From assembly GCF_028128765.1 (NCBI RefSeq), contig NZ_LBJG01000024.1, positions 1-64,000 on the forward strand: a stretch of DNA of 64,000 bases. The letters are read 5' to 3'. Each line of letters begins with the position of its first letter. Position 1 is the stretch's first letter. The notes beneath the pieces were generated by a model. It was not told where the DNA came from. It ran no database searches and saw only the letters and a program-made list of their open reading frames with translations. This DNA comes from Bradyrhizobium sp. CCBAU 51627. Its GTDB lineage: Bacteria > Pseudomonadota > Alphaproteobacteria > Rhizobiales > Xanthobacteraceae. The translations under genes and the position numbers were made by a program. Of the stretch, positions 9,483-18,266 are shown piece after piece.

Positions 9483-9884
9483 ATGAACCATAATGGGGCC
9501 GTCGTGGGACCGCTTTATCTTTTCGAACTCGCATCGTCGCAAGCGCGCTGGCTCGAGCTTCGCCAGTCGACCATCGCCACCAACGTCGCCAATGCCAATA
9601 CGCCGGGCTTCAAGGCGCGCGACGTCGAGCCGTTCAACAAGGTGCTCGATGGAATGCCGGTCCGGCTCGCGACGACGTCGCCCGCGCATATGCAGCTGTC
9701 TCCGGCGGAAACCGATACGCACGCAACCGCGAAGAAGGATAGCTGGGACGTCGTCCACTCCGGCAACTCCGTCAGCCTCGAGCAGGAGATGATCAAGGGC
9801 AGCGACGTCAATCGCGACTATTCGATGAATTCGGCGATCGTGCGGTCGTTCAATCGCATGATTATGACCGGTGCGAAGACCTGA
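9483..9884 (+). CDS. flgB: Flagellar basal-body rod protein FlgB
   Basis: Proximal rod subunit. The protein has 133 aa, the usual length. The N-terminal rod signature reads ATNVANANTPGFKARDV. It is the first gene of the block flgB-flgC-fliE-flgG-flgA-flgI, an order widely conserved in alphaproteobacteria. The gap to flgC is 11 bp. Confidence 0.93.
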   Translation: MNHNGAVVGPLYLFELASSQARWLELRQSTIATNVANANTPGFKARDVEPFNKVLDGMPVRLATTSPAHMQLSPAETDTHATAKKDSWDVVHSGNSVSLEQEMIKGSDVNRDYSMNSAIVRSFNRMIMTGAKT

Positions 9885-9895
9885 GGTGACCTGAC

Positions 9896-10312
9896 ATGCT
9901 TGACGCTCTATCGGCCTCATTGACGGTCGCGAGCTCCGGGCTCGAAGCACAATCGACCCGCATGCGTATCGTCTCGGAAAACCTTGCCAATGCGAGCTCG
10001 ACCGGACGCACGCCTGGCGCGGATCCGTATCAGCGCAAGACGATTACCTTCGATGCCGCGATGGATCGCGCTTCGGGCACGCAGCTGGCGAAGGTCAAGG
10101 AGATCGGGGTCGACACCACGCCCTATCGCGTCGAGTACGATCCGGGGCACCCCGCGGCGGACAAGGCCGGCTACGTCAAGATGCCCAACGTCAACATGAT
10201 GATCGAGATGGCGGACATGCGAGAGGTCAACCGGTCGTATGAAGCGAATCTCCAGGTCGTGAAGCAGGTGCGGTCGATGCTCGGCATGACGATCGATCTC
10301 CTGAGGAGCTGA
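9896..10312 (+). CDS. flgC: Flagellar basal-body rod protein FlgC
   Basis: Proximal rod subunit of 138 aa. It has the N-terminal motif [15 protein letters not shown] and the C-terminal helix [21 protein letters not shown] in the form expected for FlgC. It sits 11 bp after flgB and 2 bp before fliE, so all three are almost certainly one transcript. Confidence 0.94.
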   Translation: MLDALSASLTVASSGLEAQSTRMRIVSENLANASSTGRTPGADPYQRKTITFDAAMDRASGTQLAKVKEIGVDTTPYRVEYDPGHPAADKAGYVKMPNVNMMIEMADMREVNRSYEANLQVVKQVRSMLGMTIDLLRS

Positions 10313-10314
10313 CA

Positions 10315-10644
10315 ATGCTTGAGGCAATTTCGTCCACCGCGATCACCGCAGGGCAGGCGGCCTCCCGGGCCACTGAAACACAGTCCATAGCGCCGACAGC
10401 CACGTCCGCGGTTCAATCAGCCAACGACCTCGGCTTCGATTCCGTGATGAAGCAGGTGACCACCGATGCGATCGGAACGCTGAAGGCGGGTGAGGCGGCC
10501 TCGATCTCGGCGATGCAGGGCAAGGAATCGACACGAAAGGTCGTCGAAGCGCTGATGTCTGCCGAGCAGGCCTTGCAGACGGCGGTCGCGGTCCGCGACA
10601 AGGTCGTGCAGGCGTACCAAGAAGTCGTTCGTATGTCGATTTGA
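10315..10644 (+). CDS. fliE: Flagellar hook-basal body protein FliE
   Basis: Small export substrate that joins the MS ring to the rod. The protein has 109 aa. The C-terminal helical segment (ALMSAEQALQTAVAVRDKVVQAYQEVVRMSI) is the conserved FliE region. The N-terminus is Ala/Thr-rich and variable, as usual. It begins 2 bp after flgC. Confidence 0.93.
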   Translation: MLEAISSTAITAGQAASRATETQSIAPTATSAVQSANDLGFDSVMKQVTTDAIGTLKAGEAASISAMQGKESTRKVVEALMSAEQALQTAVAVRDKVVQAYQEVVRMSI

Positions 10645-10662
10645 TCTGAAGGAGTGACGATC

Positions 10663-11454
10663 GTGAAATCGCTCGCCATCGCGGCTACGGGCATGAATGC
10701 CCAGCAGACCAATATCGAGGTCATCGCGAACAACATCGCCAACATCAACACCACGTCGTTCAAGCGCGCGCGTGCGGAGTTCACCGATCTGTTCTATCAG
10801 ATGGATCGCATGCAGGGCGTCGCGAACGTCAACGGCTCCTCGCCGATCCCGGAAGGCGCCAATCTCGGCCTCGGCGTCAAGTCGGCCGCGATCCGCAAGC
10901 TGCACATCCAGGGCGCGCTCACGCAGACCGGTAATCCGTACGACCTGGCGATCAACGGCCGTGGCTGGTTCCAGGTGCTCGGCCCGAACAACGAGGTGCA
11001 GTATACCCGTGCGGGCTCGTTCAATACCAACGCCAACGGCCAGCTGGTGACCATGGATGGCTACCTGCTGGATCCCGCCATCACCGTCCCGCAGGGAACG
11101 GTGCAGGTCACCGTCAACCAGACCGGCCAGGTGTTCGCCAAGCTCGACACGGAAATCAATCCGCGGCAGATCGGCCAGCTCAACCTTGCCAATTTCGCCA
11201 ACGAAGCCGGCCTCGAGCCGCTGGGCAGCAACCTCTATCGCGAAACCACGGCGTCAGGCACGCCGGTCGTCGGTCTCCCCGGCGACGCCGGCTACGGCAA
11301 GATCAATCAGCAATATCTCGAAGCCTCGAACGTCGATCCGGTCAAGGAAATCACCGAGTTGATCTCCGCCCAGCGCGCCTACGAGATGAATGCCAAGGTG
11401 ATCCAGGCGTCGGACGACATGGCGCAGACGGTATCGAAGAATCTCAGTCGCTAG
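10663..11454 (+). CDS. flgG: Flagellar distal rod protein FlgG
   Basis: Distal rod subunit of 263 aa. The start is placed at the GTG at 10663, because AAGGAG lies 8 nt upstream and the product then begins with the family-typical [20 protein letters not shown] three codons earlier would lie within the Shine-Dalgarno. [19 protein letters not shown] follows at about residues 21-39. The C-terminus ends in the rod-hook helix [20 protein letters not shown]. flgA follows after 7 bp. Confidence 0.95.
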   Translation: MKSLAIAATGMNAQQTNIEVIANNIANINTTSFKRARAEFTDLFYQMDRMQGVANVNGSSPIPEGANLGLGVKSAAIRKLHIQGALTQTGNPYDLAINGRGWFQVLGPNNEVQYTRAGSFNTNANGQLVTMDGYLLDPAITVPQGTVQVTVNQTGQVFAKLDTEINPRQIGQLNLANFANEAGLEPLGSNLYRETTASGTPVVGLPGDAGYGKINQQYLEASNVDPVKEITELISAQRAYEMNAKVIQASDDMAQTVSKNLSR

Positions 11455-11461
11455 TTCCGGT

Positions 11462-11944
11462 GTGTCGATGTTGAACTGGGTGGGCCTGATCGCACGCGGG
11501 TTGGCCGCCGCGCTGCTGGTACTCGTCTCCGCGCGGCTTGCCGCGGCAGACGAGCGGCGGCTTCCCGTGCCGGCGGTGGCGATCCGTGCCGGCGAGCTGA
11601 TCAAGAACGACATGATCACGGAGCGTAGCTTTGCGCCGAACGTGCTCGGTGTCGCCCTGTTCGTCGAAGGCCGTCAGGCCTTGGTTGGCCGCATGGCGCG
11701 GCGCGCGCTGCTGCCGGGGCAGCCGATCCCGACCAATTCGGTGGAAGATCCCTGGACCATCGCCCGTGGCGCCACGGTCAAGGTCGTCGTCGAAGACTCG
11801 GGCCTGTCAATCGTGACCTACGGCGCAGCCATGCAATCCGGTGCGCCGGGCTCGCTCATCACCGTGCGGAACACCGACACGGGTGTGATCATCAGGGCGA
11901 TCGTCCAGGCGGACGGCACTGTCAAGGTCGCGGATGGGTCATGA
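11462..11944 (+). CDS. flgA: P-ring assembly chaperone FlgA
   Basis: Periplasmic chaperone for P-ring formation by FlgI. The protein has 160 aa with an N-terminal signal peptide (hydrophobic stretch about residues 8-28, cleavage near SARLAAA). SAF-like domains follow. The start may be the GTG at 11462 or the ATG at 11468; neither has a strong ribosome site. It is shorter than enteric FlgA (about 219 aa) but normal for rhizobia. The stop overlaps the flgI start (ATGA). Confidence 0.9.
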   Translation: MSMLNWVGLIARGLAAALLVLVSARLAAADERRLPVPAVAIRAGELIKNDMITERSFAPNVLGVALFVEGRQALVGRMARRALLPGQPIPTNSVEDPWTIARGATVKVVVEDSGLSIVTYGAAMQSGAPGSLITVRNTDTGVIIRAIVQADGTVKVADGS

Positions 11945-13071
11945 CCAGACTCCTGCTCGCGCTCGTCCTCATTCTTTCCGCCGCCAGCGCCCAGGCCGCC
12001 GTCCGCATCAAGGACATCGCTGATATCAAAGGGCTGCGTGAAAACCAGATCGTGGGTTACGGCCTGGTCATCGGTCTCAACGGTACCGGCGACACCCTGC
12101 GTAACGCACCGTTCACGGAACAGTCCCTCCAGTCGATGCTCGAAAACATGGGCATCAATGTTCGGAACGAGACCACCAGCACCACCAATCCGCCACGCCC
12201 GACGACTCTGCGCACGCGCAACGTCGCGGCCGTGATGGTGACCGCGGATCTGTTGCCGTCGATCGGGCCGGGCGAACGGATGGACGTGACGGTGTCGTCG
12301 CTCGGAGATGCAACGTCGCTGCTCGGCGGCACGCTGGTGATGACGTCGCTGCGCGCCGCCGACGGCGCGGTCTACGCGGTGGCGCAGGGCGCGGTCACCG
12401 TCGCCGGTTACAGCGTCGGGGGCCAGGCCCAGAACCTCAGTCAGGGCACGCCGACGGCGGGCCGCATTCCGAATGGCGCGCTGGTCGAGCGCGAGATGCA
12501 GGGAAGCCTCCATGAAATGGAATTCCTGGTGCTGGAGCTGAAGAACCCCGACTTCGTCACCGCGACGCGAATCCTGGATGCCGTCAATCGCTATGCGGGC
12601 GGCCGCTATCGTTCCCAGATCGCCTTCGAGCGTGACTACCGAACCATCGTGCTGTCCAAGCCGCGCTATGTCGGTCCGGTCCGCTTCCTCGCCGAGATCG
12701 GGGAGCTGACCGTCGAACCCGACACACCGGCGCGAGTGGTGATCAACGAACGCACCGGCACCGTGGTGATCGGACGCGACGTGCGGATTTCGACCGTCGC
12801 CGTCACGCATGGCAATCTGACGGTCCGCGTCACCGAGCTGCCCGTGGTGTCGCAACCGGCGCCGTTCTCGCAGGGCCAGACGGTCGTCGTGCCCCAGACG
12901 GTCGTCGAGGCCAACGAAGCCGGATCGCAGGTGGCGATCCTGAGCGGCGTCGATCTCCAGCGCCTCGTGCGCGGGTTGAATCAGATCGGACTGAAGCCGT
13001 CCGGCATCATCGCGATCCTTCAGGCGATCAAGACAGCTGGCGCGTTGCAGGCTGAAGTCATCGTGCAATGA
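11941..13071 (+). CDS. flgI: Flagellar P-ring protein FlgI
   Basis: Periplasmic P-ring subunit forming the bushing in the peptidoglycan layer. The protein has 376 aa with a clear Sec signal peptide (LLLALVLILSAASAQAA, residues about 4-20). Family motifs include RIKDIADIKGLRENQIVGYGLV and GLNGTGDTLRNAPFTEQS right after the signal. It is translationally coupled to flgA by a 4-bp overlap. Confidence 0.96.
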   Translation: MTRLLLALVLILSAASAQAAVRIKDIADIKGLRENQIVGYGLVIGLNGTGDTLRNAPFTEQSLQSMLENMGINVRNETTSTTNPPRPTTLRTRNVAAVMVTADLLPSIGPGERMDVTVSSLGDATSLLGGTLVMTSLRAADGAVYAVAQGAVTVAGYSVGGQAQNLSQGTPTAGRIPNGALVEREMQGSLHEMEFLVLELKNPDFVTATRILDAVNRYAGGRYRSQIAFERDYRTIVLSKPRYVGPVRFLAEIGELTVEPDTPARVVINERTGTVVIGRDVRISTVAVTHGNLTVRVTELPVVSQPAPFSQGQTVVVPQTVVEANEAGSQVAILSGVDLQRLVRGLNQIGLKPSGIIAILQAIKTAGALQAEVIVQ

Positions 13072-13138
13072 TGCATAAGCGTCGTGCAAGCTTGGTCGCT
13101 CAATGCTCTGGTCTCGACCGAGAATCGCACGCCACCCG

Positions 13139-13900
13139 ATGCTGAAGCTGGATCACAAAGCGCAACTCCTTCTCCTCGTCGCGACGTTCGCGCTCGCGGC
13201 CGGATCGCCGGCGCTGGCGCTGGACGAGCCGAAGCCATCGAGGCCGCTCAATTTGCTTTCCTTCGCACGCGCCCGCGCGCCCGGGCCGCAGAAGCCGCAC
13301 GCACCGGCTCCGGGCGATAACACACGGGCAACGGCCTGGGTGGCCGAGGATACGGGGGGCGCGATCACCGGCGCCGTGCCGGCGTCGGAAGCACCGCCGC
13401 CTGCAGCGGCTCCCGCGCCCGTGCCGACGCGTCCGGCGAAGCCCGGCAGTGTCGCGGCGCCGCCGAGGCCGGCGCCCGCGCAAGCGGTCGCGCCCACCGA
13501 CAACGAGGTTGCGCTGTTCTGCAGCAACGTGGCCGATCCCGCCGTCGATGCCAGGCTCGCCTGGCAATTGAAAGAGCTGGAAAAGGCCGAGAGCCAGCTG
13601 CGGGAGCGGATCGCCGAAGTCGAGGCCAAGCGGGCCGAATACGAGAAATGGATGGCGCTGCGCGACGACTTCCTGAAGAAGGCCGAGGCGAGCGTCGTCG
13701 AGATCTATTCGCGCATGAAGCCGGACGCGGCCGCTACCCAGATCGCCGGAATGGCGGACGAGACCGCCGCCGCGGTGCTCGCAAAGCTCAGCCCCAGGAG
13801 CTCGAGCGCGATCTTCAATGAGATGGAAACGTCACGTGCCGCCCATCTCGCCGATCTGCTCGGTGGAATGCGTCGCGTGGACGACGGAAAGACCAAGTGA
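13139..13900 (+). CDS. motE: MotE-like flagellar protein (MgtE N-domain)
   Basis: Periplasmic protein probably equivalent to MotE, the chaperone reported to stabilise MotC in Sinorhizobium. With the start at the ATG at 13139 the protein has 253 aa: a signal peptide (about 1-28, LLLLVATFALAAGSPALA), a Pro/Ala-rich linker (about 60-125), a coiled coil (about 140-185, WQLKELEKAESQLRERIAEVE) and a C-terminal MgtE-N-like helical domain (YSRMKPDAAATQIAGMADETAAAVLAKLSP). It lies between flgI and flgH, as in rhizobia. The stop directly abuts the flgH ATG. Confidence 0.82.
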   Translation: MLKLDHKAQLLLLVATFALAAGSPALALDEPKPSRPLNLLSFARARAPGPQKPHAPAPGDNTRATAWVAEDTGGAITGAVPASEAPPPAAAPAPVPTRPAKPGSVAAPPRPAPAQAVAPTDNEVALFCSNVADPAVDARLAWQLKELEKAESQLRERIAEVEAKRAEYEKWMALRDDFLKKAEASVVEIYSRMKPDAAATQIAGMADETAAAVLAKLSPRSSSAIFNEMETSRAAHLADLLGGMRRVDDGKTK

Positions 13901-14596
13901 ATGAAGAAGCCGATCCTCATCCTGTCGCTCGTGCTTCTTGCCGGATGCTCGCACGATCCCGCCGAGATCCTGACCGGCCCGCAGGTGTCTCCCGTCGGTA
14001 GCGGCTTGCGGTCGCAAGCCGATCCGATTCCGGTAACGCCACGCATCCGCACGCCCGTGAGCTATCGCTCGACCTGGGACGACGGCACCGATCTGTACCG
14101 CGATCCGCGCGCCCGGCACACCGGCGACGTCGTGACGGTGATCATCTCGATGCAGGACAAGGCGAAGCTCGACAACAAGACCGGTCGTTCGCGCGATTCG
14201 CAGATCAAGTTCGGGCTCGACTGGCTGATGAATGTCGCCGGATGGAGCGACACAGGCCAAGCCAACGCCAACCTCTCGACCAATACCCAGATCAAAGGCA
14301 ACGGCCAGATCGACCGCGCCGAAGACATCAAGCTCTCGATCGCCGCCATCGTCACCGACGTGTTGCCGAACGGAAACATGATGATCAGCGGCTCGCAGGA
14401 ATTCAAGGTCAACACGGAAATGCGCGTGCTCAACGTCGGCGGCATCGTGCGTCCGCGCGACATCTCGCGAGGCAATACGATCTCCTACGAAAAGATCGCC
14501 GAGGCGCGCGTGTCGTACGGCGGTCGCGGAAATCTGTCTGACGTGCAGCAGCCGGGATGGGGACATCGGATCTATGATGCCGTGGCACCGTTCTGA
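13901..14596 (+). CDS. flgH: Flagellar L-ring lipoprotein FlgH
   Basis: Outer-membrane L-ring subunit. The protein has 231 aa with a lipoprotein signal peptide and lipobox LAGC, modified Cys at residue 16. Conserved features include YRDPRARHTGDVVTVIISMQD and the C-terminal region RPRDISRGNTISYEKIAEARV. It starts at the base following the motE stop. Confidence 0.95.
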   Translation: MKKPILILSLVLLAGCSHDPAEILTGPQVSPVGSGLRSQADPIPVTPRIRTPVSYRSTWDDGTDLYRDPRARHTGDVVTVIISMQDKAKLDNKTGRSRDSQIKFGLDWLMNVAGWSDTGQANANLSTNTQIKGNGQIDRAEDIKLSIAAIVTDVLPNGNMMISGSQEFKVNTEMRVLNVGGIVRPRDISRGNTISYEKIAEARVSYGGRGNLSDVQQPGWGHRIYDAVAPF

Positions 14597-14626
14597 GGCT
14601 GGCGCGCCGTGCGAGCAGGGGGCGTC

Positions 14627-15070
14627 ATGCGCCTGATTGCAGCCATCGTCGTGCTGACTCTGGTCGCGATCGGCGCGGGCGCGCTTGCAGGCCTGCACCT
14701 GTTCGCCGCCGCCGAACGCGTCGCCGACGCGAGGAAAGGCGCCACACCGCCGCCGATCGCGTCGAGCTACGCCGGCAGCGCACGGCTCAGGAAGCTGTCG
14801 CCGATCGTGACCAATCTTGCAGCGCCAGCCAACAACTGGGCGCGGGTCGAGGCCTCCATGGTGACGGACAGCATGAGCGACGAGGATGCCGGCATCCTGG
14901 CCGCTCATATCAGCGAGGACATCGTCACCTATCTGCGGTCGGCCTCGGTCACGCAGTTCGAGGGCACGCGCGGGCTGCAGCATCTGCGCGACGATCTGTC
15001 CGAACGCGCCAGCATCCGCTCGTCCGGAAAGGTCCGAGAATTGATCATTGAGACGCTGGTGATCCAGTGA
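14627..15070 (+). CDS. fliL: Flagellar basal-body-associated protein FliL
   Basis: Single-pass inner-membrane protein that associates with the stator. With the ATG at 14627 (AGGGGG 5 nt upstream) it has 147 aa; a GTG at 14609 would add six residues. A membrane segment at about residues 4-24 is followed by a periplasmic domain ending VRELIIETLVIQ, as in rhizobial FliL. The assignment rests on position before fliP as well as on this architecture. The stop overlaps the fliP GTG by 4 bp. Confidence 0.82.
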   Translation: MRLIAAIVVLTLVAIGAGALAGLHLFAAAERVADARKGATPPPIASSYAGSARLRKLSPIVTNLAAPANNWARVEASMVTDSMSDEDAGILAAHISEDIVTYLRSASVTQFEGTRGLQHLRDDLSERASIRSSGKVRELIIETLVIQ

Positions 15071-15807
15071 AATTGAGAGTCCTGCTACTCGCGTTCCTGC
15101 TGGTCGTACTGCCTGAGGTGGCGTTCGCCCAAATTCCGGACCTCAATTCGCTGCTGCCGCCGGGCAACGGCTCGACCAGCGGCCGCATCATCCAGCTGAT
15201 GGCGCTGCTGACGGTGCTCTCCGTTGCACCGGGGCTGCTCATCATGGTGACGAGCTTCACGCGCTTCGCTGTCGCGCTGTCGTTCCTGCGCGCCGGCCTC
15301 GGCCTTCAGACGACGCCTCCGAACCTCGTGCTGATCAGCCTCGCGCTGTTCATGACCTTCTACGTCATGGCGCCGACTTTCGATCGCGCCTGGGAGACCG
15401 GGGTGCAGCCACTGATGAAGAACGAGATCTCGGAGGAGGAAGCCTACCTGAGGATCAGCGACCCCTTCCGAGAGTTCATGCTGGCACATGTCCGCGACAA
15501 GGACCTGCAGACGTTCGAGTCGCTTGCAGCGGAAAGCTTCCGCAAGAAGTTCGACGACAAGCGCATCGACATGCGCATCATCATTCCGGCCTTCATGATC
15601 TCCGAGCTCCGGCGCTCGTTCGAGATCGGATTCCTCATCATCCTGCCGTTCCTCGTCATCGACATGATCGTGGCGACGCTGACCATGTCGATGGGCATGA
15701 TGATGATGCCGCCGTCGATCCTCGCATTGCCGTTCAAGGTGCTGTTCTTCGTGCTGATCGACGGCTGGAATCTGCTCGCCTCCGGGCTGGTGCGGTCGTT
15801 CTCGTAA
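15067..15807 (+). CDS. fliP: Flagellar export gate protein FliP
   Basis: Export-gate core component of 246 aa with a GTG start overlapping the fliL stop. It has a cleavable signal-like N-terminus (LLLAFLLVVLPEVAFA) and the strongly conserved blocks MVTSFTRFAVALSFLRAGLGLQ and PFLVIDMIVATLTMSMGMMMMPP. It is the last gene before the flagellin array. fliQ and fliR lie 16 kb farther on, so the FliPQR set is split. Confidence 0.96.
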   Translation: MKLRVLLLAFLLVVLPEVAFAQIPDLNSLLPPGNGSTSGRIIQLMALLTVLSVAPGLLIMVTSFTRFAVALSFLRAGLGLQTTPPNLVLISLALFMTFYVMAPTFDRAWETGVQPLMKNEISEEEAYLRISDPFREFMLAHVRDKDLQTFESLAAESFRKKFDDKRIDMRIIIPAFMISELRRSFEIGFLIILPFLVIDMIVATLTMSMGMMMMPPSILALPFKVLFFVLIDGWNLLASGLVRSFS

Positions 15808-15953
15808 GAGAGCATCGCCCTAATGATTGGTTAAGGTTATCAAGTAGTGATGTTAACCATATGATTTTACTATACAATTCCAGCTCGTATTAAGCCGGAA
15901 GCAAGATTCGGCGTGCTAGCAATGCAGCACGGCGGGTTGGACCCCACCCATAT
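15808..15953 (+). promoter_or_regulatory. Flagellin 1 upstream region
   Basis: AT-rich non-coding DNA after fliP that must hold the promoter of the first flagellin gene. A half-site GCAAGATTCG at 15901-15910 resembles the tandem 11-mers upstream of flagellins 2 and 3, and it lies at nearly the same distance from the ATG (137 versus 133-135 bases). A conserved core close to ACGGCGGGTTGGAC follows in all three copies. No sigma-28 or canonical sigma-54 promoter was recognised. Confidence 0.5.
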
Positions 15954-16046
15954 CAGTCCAAAGGCATGATGCCGCCCTGTCGTACCGGTGAAAGCCCGGT
16001 ATGTCCCCTCGTGAAAATGTAACGCGTACATAAAGGGACATTCGCA
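15954..16046 (+). promoter_or_regulatory. Flagellin leader RNA element, copy 1
   Basis: An approximately 50-nt block shared by all three flagellin leaders. It contains GGCATGATGCC (small palindrome), a hairpin with stem TACCGG/CCGGTA (15983-15988 with 15996-16001, extendable to 8 bp) and loop TGAAAGC, and ATGTCCC (16001-16007). ATGTCCC is perfectly complementary to GGGACAT (16035-16041), which contains the Shine-Dalgarno of the flagellin gene. The intervening 27 bases differ between copies. FlbT, encoded at 30647-31057, is known in Caulobacter to act on a flagellin leader mRNA, so this is a candidate target. Confidence 0.65.
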
Positions 16047-16952
16047 ATGTCAAGCCTGCTTACGAACTCGACTGCCATGACCGCTCTCCAGACCCTGCGG
16101 TCTGTGAGTTCGCAACTTGCCACCACCCAGACCCGGATCTCCACCGGCCAGCGCGTCTCGACCGCTTCGGACAACGCCGCCTACTGGTCGATCGCGACCT
16201 CGATGCGCGCCGACAACGCCGCGCTCTCCGCCGTCTCCGACTCGCTCGGTCTGTCGGCCGCGACCGTCGACACCGAGTACACCGCTTTGACCTCGGTCGT
16301 CGGTGACAGCAACGGCGGTTTGACCAAGCTGCAGTCGCTGCTGGTCGAAGCCAAGACGGCCGGTATCGACCGCACTAAGATCCAGGCGGACATCACCCAA
16401 ATCCAGCAGCAGATGCAGGCGACCGCTTCCGCGGCGACCTTCAACGGCGTGAACTGGCTCAGCACCACGACGGCGACCCCGACGACGGTCGACCTGGTGT
16501 CGTCGTATTCCCGCGTCGGCAGCACGCCGACCACAGGTGCCATCACCCTGACCGTTGCCAACTACTCGCTCTATACCTCGTCCCAGGGCGGCATCCTGGA
16601 CAAGGTGAGCGGCGGTGCGTCGGTCAACACGATCGACATCAGCACGCTGACCGACTCGGCGGCTGACCAGACGACGCTCACCGGCTACATCACGCAGGTC
16701 ACCGCTGCGATCAACTCGGTGGCGTCGGCCGCAGCCGATCTCGGCGCCGTCAAGAACCGTATCTCGACCAATACGGACTTCGTGAAGTCGCTGATGGACT
16801 CGGTGAGCCGCGGTATCGGCCAGCTCGTCGACGCCGACATGAACCAGGAGTCCACCCGCCTGTCGGCCCTCCAGGTCCAGCAACAGCTCGGCGTTCAGGC
16901 GCTCTCGATCGCCAACAGCAGCAGCCAGAGCATCCTGTCGCTGTTCCGCTAA
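16047..16952 (+). CDS. lafA: Flagellin, copy 1 (lateral-type)
   Basis: Filament subunit of 301 aa, the short thin-filament class. The N-terminal D0/D1 region (SSLLTNSTAMTALQTLRSVSSQL...RISTGQRVSTASDNAAYWSIA) and the C-terminal D0 region (QVQQQLGVQALSIANSSSQSILSLFR) are conserved; the middle is short and Thr/Ser-rich. It is the most diverged of the three tandem copies but shares long identical DNA stretches with them. It has its own leader and its own terminator, so it can be expressed separately. Confidence 0.95.
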   Translation: MSSLLTNSTAMTALQTLRSVSSQLATTQTRISTGQRVSTASDNAAYWSIATSMRADNAALSAVSDSLGLSAATVDTEYTALTSVVGDSNGGLTKLQSLLVEAKTAGIDRTKIQADITQIQQQMQATASAATFNGVNWLSTTTATPTTVDLVSSYSRVGSTPTTGAITLTVANYSLYTSSQGGILDKVSGGASVNTIDISTLTDSAADQTTLTGYITQVTAAINSVASAAADLGAVKNRISTNTDFVKSLMDSVSRGIGQLVDADMNQESTRLSALQVQQQLGVQALSIANSSSQSILSLFR

Positions 16953-16971
16953 GCCTGAAAACCATCTGAGG

Positions 16972-17002
16972 GGGCCGCGCTTCGCGAGAAGCGCGGCCCT
17001 TT
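16972..17002 (+). terminator. Terminator after flagellin 1
   Basis: A perfect 12-bp GC-rich stem (16972-16983 with 16988-16999, loop GCGA) is followed by TTT. The same sequence, with the preceding CTAAGCCTGAAAACCATCTGAG, recurs after flagellin 2, so it was duplicated together with the gene. Confidence 0.85.
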
Positions 17003-17067
17003 CGTTTGACGTGGCGTCGCGCGAACGCCGCAAATTGCGTGGCCCTGTTGCAATCAAGGCACAGAGC

Positions 17068-17089
17068 CACAAGCCTCGCACAAGCTTCG
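17068..17089 (+). promoter_or_regulatory. Tandem 11-mer, candidate regulator box for flagellin 2
   Basis: Two adjacent direct repeats, CACAAGCCTCG and CACAAGCTTCG, with exactly one helical turn between them and one mismatch. The second repeat ends 135 bases before the ATG. A matching pair occurs before flagellin 3. OmpR-family regulators commonly bind such tandem repeats, and a regulator of this fold lies at 36696-37466. The link between them is inference. Confidence 0.5.
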
Positions 17090-17137
17090 CGCGTTACGGT
17101 CGCCGTACGACAGGTTGGGCCCTAACCGGTTTTCCCG

Positions 17138-17223
17138 CAGCCCAAAGGCATGACGCCGCCCTGTCGTACCGGTGCAAGTCCGGTATGTCCCCAAATCAAA
17201 TCGATCTTCAAAGGGACATCAAA
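17138..17223 (+). promoter_or_regulatory. Flagellin leader RNA element, copy 2
   Basis: Same element as before flagellin 1. Hairpin arms TACCGG (17167-17172) and CCGGTA (17180-17185) enclose loop TGCAAGT. ATGTCCC (17185-17191) can pair fully with GGGACAT (17213-17219), which is the ribosome-binding region of the ATG at 17224. The 21 bases between the arms are unlike those of copies 1 and 3. Confidence 0.65.
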
Positions 17224-18132
17224 ATGGGTTCAAGCCTTCTCACCAACTCCGCTGCAATGACCGCGCTGCAGACCCTGCGCAACGTCAGCTCCAGCCTCCA
17301 GACCACCGAAAACCGGATTTCGACCGGCCAGCGCGTCGCCACCGCTTCGGACAACGCTGCCTACTGGTCGATCGCGACCTCGATGCGCGCCGACAACGCC
17401 GCGCTCTCCGCCGTCTCCGACTCGCTCGGTCTGTCGGCCGCGACCGTCGATACCGAATATACCGCTCTGACCTCCGTTGTCGGTGACAGCACCGGCGGTC
17501 TCACCAAGCTGCAGGCGCTGCTGGTCGAAGCCAAGACCGCCGGTATCGACCGCACCAAGATCCAGGCCGACATTACCCAGATCCAGCAGCAGATGAAGGG
17601 TACCGCCGGTGCGGCAACCTTCAACGGCGTGAACTGGCTGAGTACGACGACGGCGACGCCGGCGACCTTCGACCTGGTGTCGTCGTTCTCCCGCGTTGGT
17701 GGCACGCCCACCATCGGCTCCATCACCCTGACGATTGCCAACTACTCGCTCTATACCTCGTCCCAGGGCGGTATCCTGGACAAGGTCAGCGGTGGTGCTT
17801 CGGTCGACACGATCGACATCAGCACGCTGACTGACTCGGCGGCCGACCAGACCACGCTCACCGGCTACATCACGCAGGTCACCGCTGCGATCAACTCGGT
17901 GGCGTCGGCCGCCGCCGACCTCGGTGCCGTCAAGAACCGCATCGCGACCAACACCGACTTCGTCAAGACCTTGATGGACTCCGTGAATCGTGGTGTCGGT
18001 CAGCTCGTCGATGCCGACATGAACGCGGAATCCACCCGCCTCCAGGCGCTTCAGACCCAGCAGCAGCTCGGCGTTCAGGCGCTCTCGATCGCCAACCAGA
18101 ACAGCCAGAGCATCCTGTCGCTGTTCCGCTAA
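17224..18132 (+). CDS. lafA: Flagellin, copy 2 (lateral-type)
   Basis: Filament subunit of 302 aa beginning MGSSLLTNSAAMTALQTL. The ATG at 17224 is chosen because the leader element and its AAGGGAC ribosome site lie just upstream; the longer open frame runs through the leader and upstream region. It is nearly identical to copy 3 (differences mostly single residues such as S/N, G/S, S/A) and clearly related to copy 1. The conserved C-terminus ends NQNSQSILSLFR. Confidence 0.95.
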   Translation: MGSSLLTNSAAMTALQTLRNVSSSLQTTENRISTGQRVATASDNAAYWSIATSMRADNAALSAVSDSLGLSAATVDTEYTALTSVVGDSTGGLTKLQALLVEAKTAGIDRTKIQADITQIQQQMKGTAGAATFNGVNWLSTTTATPATFDLVSSFSRVGGTPTIGSITLTIANYSLYTSSQGGILDKVSGGASVDTIDISTLTDSAADQTTLTGYITQVTAAINSVASAAADLGAVKNRIATNTDFVKTLMDSVNRGVGQLVDADMNAESTRLQALQTQQQLGVQALSIANQNSQSILSLFR

Positions 18133-18151
18133 GCCTGAAAACCATCTGAGG

Positions 18152-18183
18152 GGGCCGCGCTTCGCGAGAAGCGCGGCCCTTTT
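18152..18183 (+). terminator. Terminator after flagellin 2
   Basis: Identical 12-bp stem and GCGA loop as after flagellin 1 (18152-18163 with 18168-18179), followed by TTTT. Confidence 0.87.
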
Positions 18184-18266
18184 CATTTTGCTCTGCGTTG
18201 ACTGTGCGCCAAGATCCTGGCTCGGCGCCTCGAATTCGCTCGCTTGGCTGTGGTCCGTCACTGAGC

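Noticed and set aside
15983..16001. Hairpin in the flagellin leader as a transcription terminator
   Set aside because: It has no T-tract, lies within a conserved leader just before the gene, and occurs in three copies; a post-transcriptional role fits better.
17044..17056. Possible sigma-54 promoter before flagellin 2 (TGGCCCTGTTGCA)
   Set aside because: The GG and GC dinucleotides are 7 bases apart instead of the required 10, and it is not conserved before the other flagellin genes.
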